A stretch of DNA of 7,541 nucleotides from Oscillospiraceae bacterium (GTDB taxonomy: Bacteria; Bacillota; Clostridia; Oscillospirales; Oscillospiraceae), in the NCBI GenBank assembly GCA_016287555.1, contig JAEFAK010000081.1:1-7541 (forward strand). The letters run 5' to 3'. Below the pieces are notes generated by a model that saw nothing but the letters and a program-made list of their open reading frames with translations, was not told where the DNA came from and did not search any database. A program made the position numbers and the translations under genes. Below, piece by piece: positions 6,661 to 7,541 of this stretch (position 1 is the first letter of the stretch; each line of letters opens with the position of its first letter).

Positions 6661-7336
6661 AGCTGTAATACCCGCTGACTCCGTCGCCTATGAGGCGGCC
6701 GCTGTCTATGACGACGACGCGCTTGGCGAAACGGTTCACCAGTTCCTTTTCATGTGTGACTACGAGCACGGTCGTGCCGAGCTCGTTTATCTGCTCGAGC
6801 AGGCGCATTATCTCAAGGCTGCGGGCAGGATCGATGTTACCCGTCGGCTCGTCGGCTATTATGACCGAGGGATTGTTGACGAGGGCGCGCGCTATCGCGA
6901 CGCGCTGCTGCTCGCCGCCGGAGAGCTCGAGCGGATAGCTGTCCGAATGGCCGGCGAGGCCGACAAGCTCGAGAACGTATTCCACGCGGGCCTTTATCTC
7001 CTTGCTCGGCGCGCCGACGACGCGCATCGCAAAAGCGACGTTTTCAAATATCGTCTTCTTGTCTATGAGACGGAAATCCTGGAACACGACGCCGAGGGTC
7101 CTTCTGAGCTTGGGCATCTGGCGGCGCTTAATGGCCGTCATGTCGAAGCCGTTTACTTCGACGAGGCCGCTGGTCGCGCATATCTCGCCCGTTATGAGCT
7201 TGATGAGCGTCGATTTTCCGCTGCCGGACGGGCCGACGAGAAATACGAACTCGCCGTCGTCGATATCGAGGTTGATGCCCCGTATCGCCTTGGTCCCGTT
7301 TTCGTAGGTCTTGTATACTTCTTTGAACTTTATCAT
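6650..7336 (-). CDS. ftsE: Cell division ATP-binding protein FtsE
   Basis: The ABC-type ATPase of FtsEX, bound to the cytoplasmic face of FtsX. With the start at 7336 the protein is 228 residues, the usual FtsE length. Motifs in order: Walker A GPSGSGKST (35-43), Q-loop FQDFRLI with Q86, signature LSGGEQQR (138-145), Walker B VIIADEP (158-164), and H-loop H195 in VVTHE. All residues needed for ATP binding and hydrolysis are present. FQDFRLI after the Walker A region is characteristic of FtsE rather than of other ABC ATPases. The ATG at 7336 is preceded by GGAGG with a 4-nt spacer. A longer in-frame start at 7441 would add 35 residues unlike the family and overlap the upstream regulator gene, so it is rejected. 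Confidence 0.97.
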   Translation of the reverse strand: MIKFKEVYKTYENGTKAIRGINLDIDDGEFVFLVGPSGSGKSTLIKLITGEICATSGLVEVNGFDMTAIKRRQMPKLRRTLGVVFQDFRLIDKKTIFENVAFAMRVVGAPSKEIKARVEYVLELVGLAGHSDSYPLELSGGEQQRVAIARALVNNPSVIIADEPTGNIDPARSLEIMRLLEQINELGTTVLVVTHEKELVNRFAKRVVVIDSGRLIGDGVSGYYSYEE

Positions 7337-7340
7337 TTTT

Positions 7341-7345
7341 CCTCC
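7341..7345 (-). promoter_or_regulatory. ftsE ribosome binding site
   Basis: A consensus GGAGG on the minus strand sits 4 nt before the ATG at 7336 and fixes the ftsE start. It begins only 2 nt after a GC-rich hairpin, which may affect access to it. Confidence 0.85.
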
Positions 7346-7347
7346 GT

Positions 7348-7365
7348 CGCCGGCAGGCGCCGGCG
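7348..7365 (-). promoter_or_regulatory. GC-rich hairpin between the regulator gene and ftsE
   Basis: A perfect 7-bp stem, CGCCGGC (7348-7354) with GCCGGCG (7359-7365), closes a 4-nt loop. It fills most of the 34-nt gap between the PucR-type gene and ftsE. No U-tract follows on either strand, so it is not a standard intrinsic terminator. Possible roles are slowing translation of ftsE, protecting an RNA end, or none. Confidence 0.5.
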
Positions 7366-7370
7366 CTGCG

Positions 7371-7541
7371 TCAGGCGTGATTTTGGGAGTTGAGGTACTT
7401 TTTGACCATGAGAGCGACCTTGAAGACAATGGCGTGGTCAAATTCGCGCAGGTCGAGCCCCGTGAGCTTCTTGATCTTTTCCAGGCGGTAAACCCGCGTA
7501 TTGCGGTGGACGAAGAGCTTCCGCGAGGTCTCGGATACGTT
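7371..7541 (-). CDS. PucR/CdaR-family transcriptional regulator, C-terminal HTH only (5' end outside window)
   Basis: Reading leftward from the right edge, 56 codons run to a TGA at 7373-7371. The peptide contains SRKLFVHRNTRVYRLEKIKK followed by LTGLDLREFDHAIVFKVAL. This is the characteristic C-terminal helix-turn-helix of PucR/CdaR-type regulators (LFVHRNTLxYRLxKIxxLTGLDL), normally placed at the very end of proteins of about 350-550 residues. Members usually control catabolic genes or nucleotide/sugar-acid use, with the sensing domain in the N-terminal part, which is not visible here. The last residues, MVKKYLNSQNHA, form a short tail. It lies 34 nt upstream of ftsE on the same strand, so it could be the first gene of the operon or an unrelated neighbour. 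The usual Leu after HRNT is Arg here. Confidence 0.88.
   Translation of the reverse strand, partial: NVSETSRKLFVHRNTRVYRLEKIKKLTGLDLREFDHAIVFKVALMVKKYLNSQNHA

Noticed and set aside
7337..7441. N-terminal extension of FtsE from an upstream ATG at 7441
   Set aside because: It would overlap the regulator gene, runs through the hairpin and the GGAGG site, and adds 35 residues absent from the family. The start at 7336 gives the standard 228 residues.

Overview
The window looks like chromosomal DNA from a Gram-positive anaerobe of the Clostridia, most likely an Oscillospirales-type gut or rumen bacterium. This is inferred from gene content (FtsE/FtsX followed by an M23 hydrolase and an S41 protease, then greA-lysS), strong GGAGG-type ribosome binding sites, and protein styles typical of that group. 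No ribosomal or other marker gene is present to fix the taxon. The DNA is fairly GC-rich. The minus-strand genes nonetheless use ATA for isoleucine very often and almost never use TTA, CTA or TCA.

Layout: bases 2-430 (+) hold the last 142 residues of a sodium:solute symporter-type transporter, closed by a strong intrinsic terminator. Bases 431-742 are a gene-free convergent intergenic region with two perfect hairpins, one oriented as a terminator for each side. From 743 to the right edge everything reads leftward. In transcription order it is: the C-terminal helix-turn-helix of a PucR/CdaR-family regulator (7541-7371), ftsE (7336-6650), ftsX (6660-5773), a membrane-anchored coiled-coil M23 murein hydrolase (5745-4456), an S41 C-terminal processing protease with a PDZ domain (4424-3219), greA (3204-2731) and lysS (2710-743). 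Gaps are 14-34 nt, and ftsE/ftsX overlap by 11 nt, so ftsE to lysS is very probably one operon.

How the genes fit together: FtsE (ATPase) and FtsX (membrane subunit with a large extracellular loop) form a type VII-ABC mechanotransmission complex. Such complexes use ATP hydrolysis to control a coiled-coil peptidoglycan hydrolase outside the membrane. The next gene encodes exactly such a protein, with an intact M23 zinc site, and is the obvious client. The S41 protease is also predicted to be anchored and extracytoplasmic, and may trim or turn over this hydrolase or another envelope protein. greA and lysS link the cell-wall module to transcript elongation and translation.

The most unusual item is LysRS. 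It carries an Ala/Pro-rich linker and a C-terminal Trbp111/MetG-C-type tRNA-binding domain, giving 655 aa instead of about 500. I see no mobile element, CRISPR array, RNA gene or clearly novel system. The window is mainly a well-organised core-gene cluster with a few unusual architectural details.
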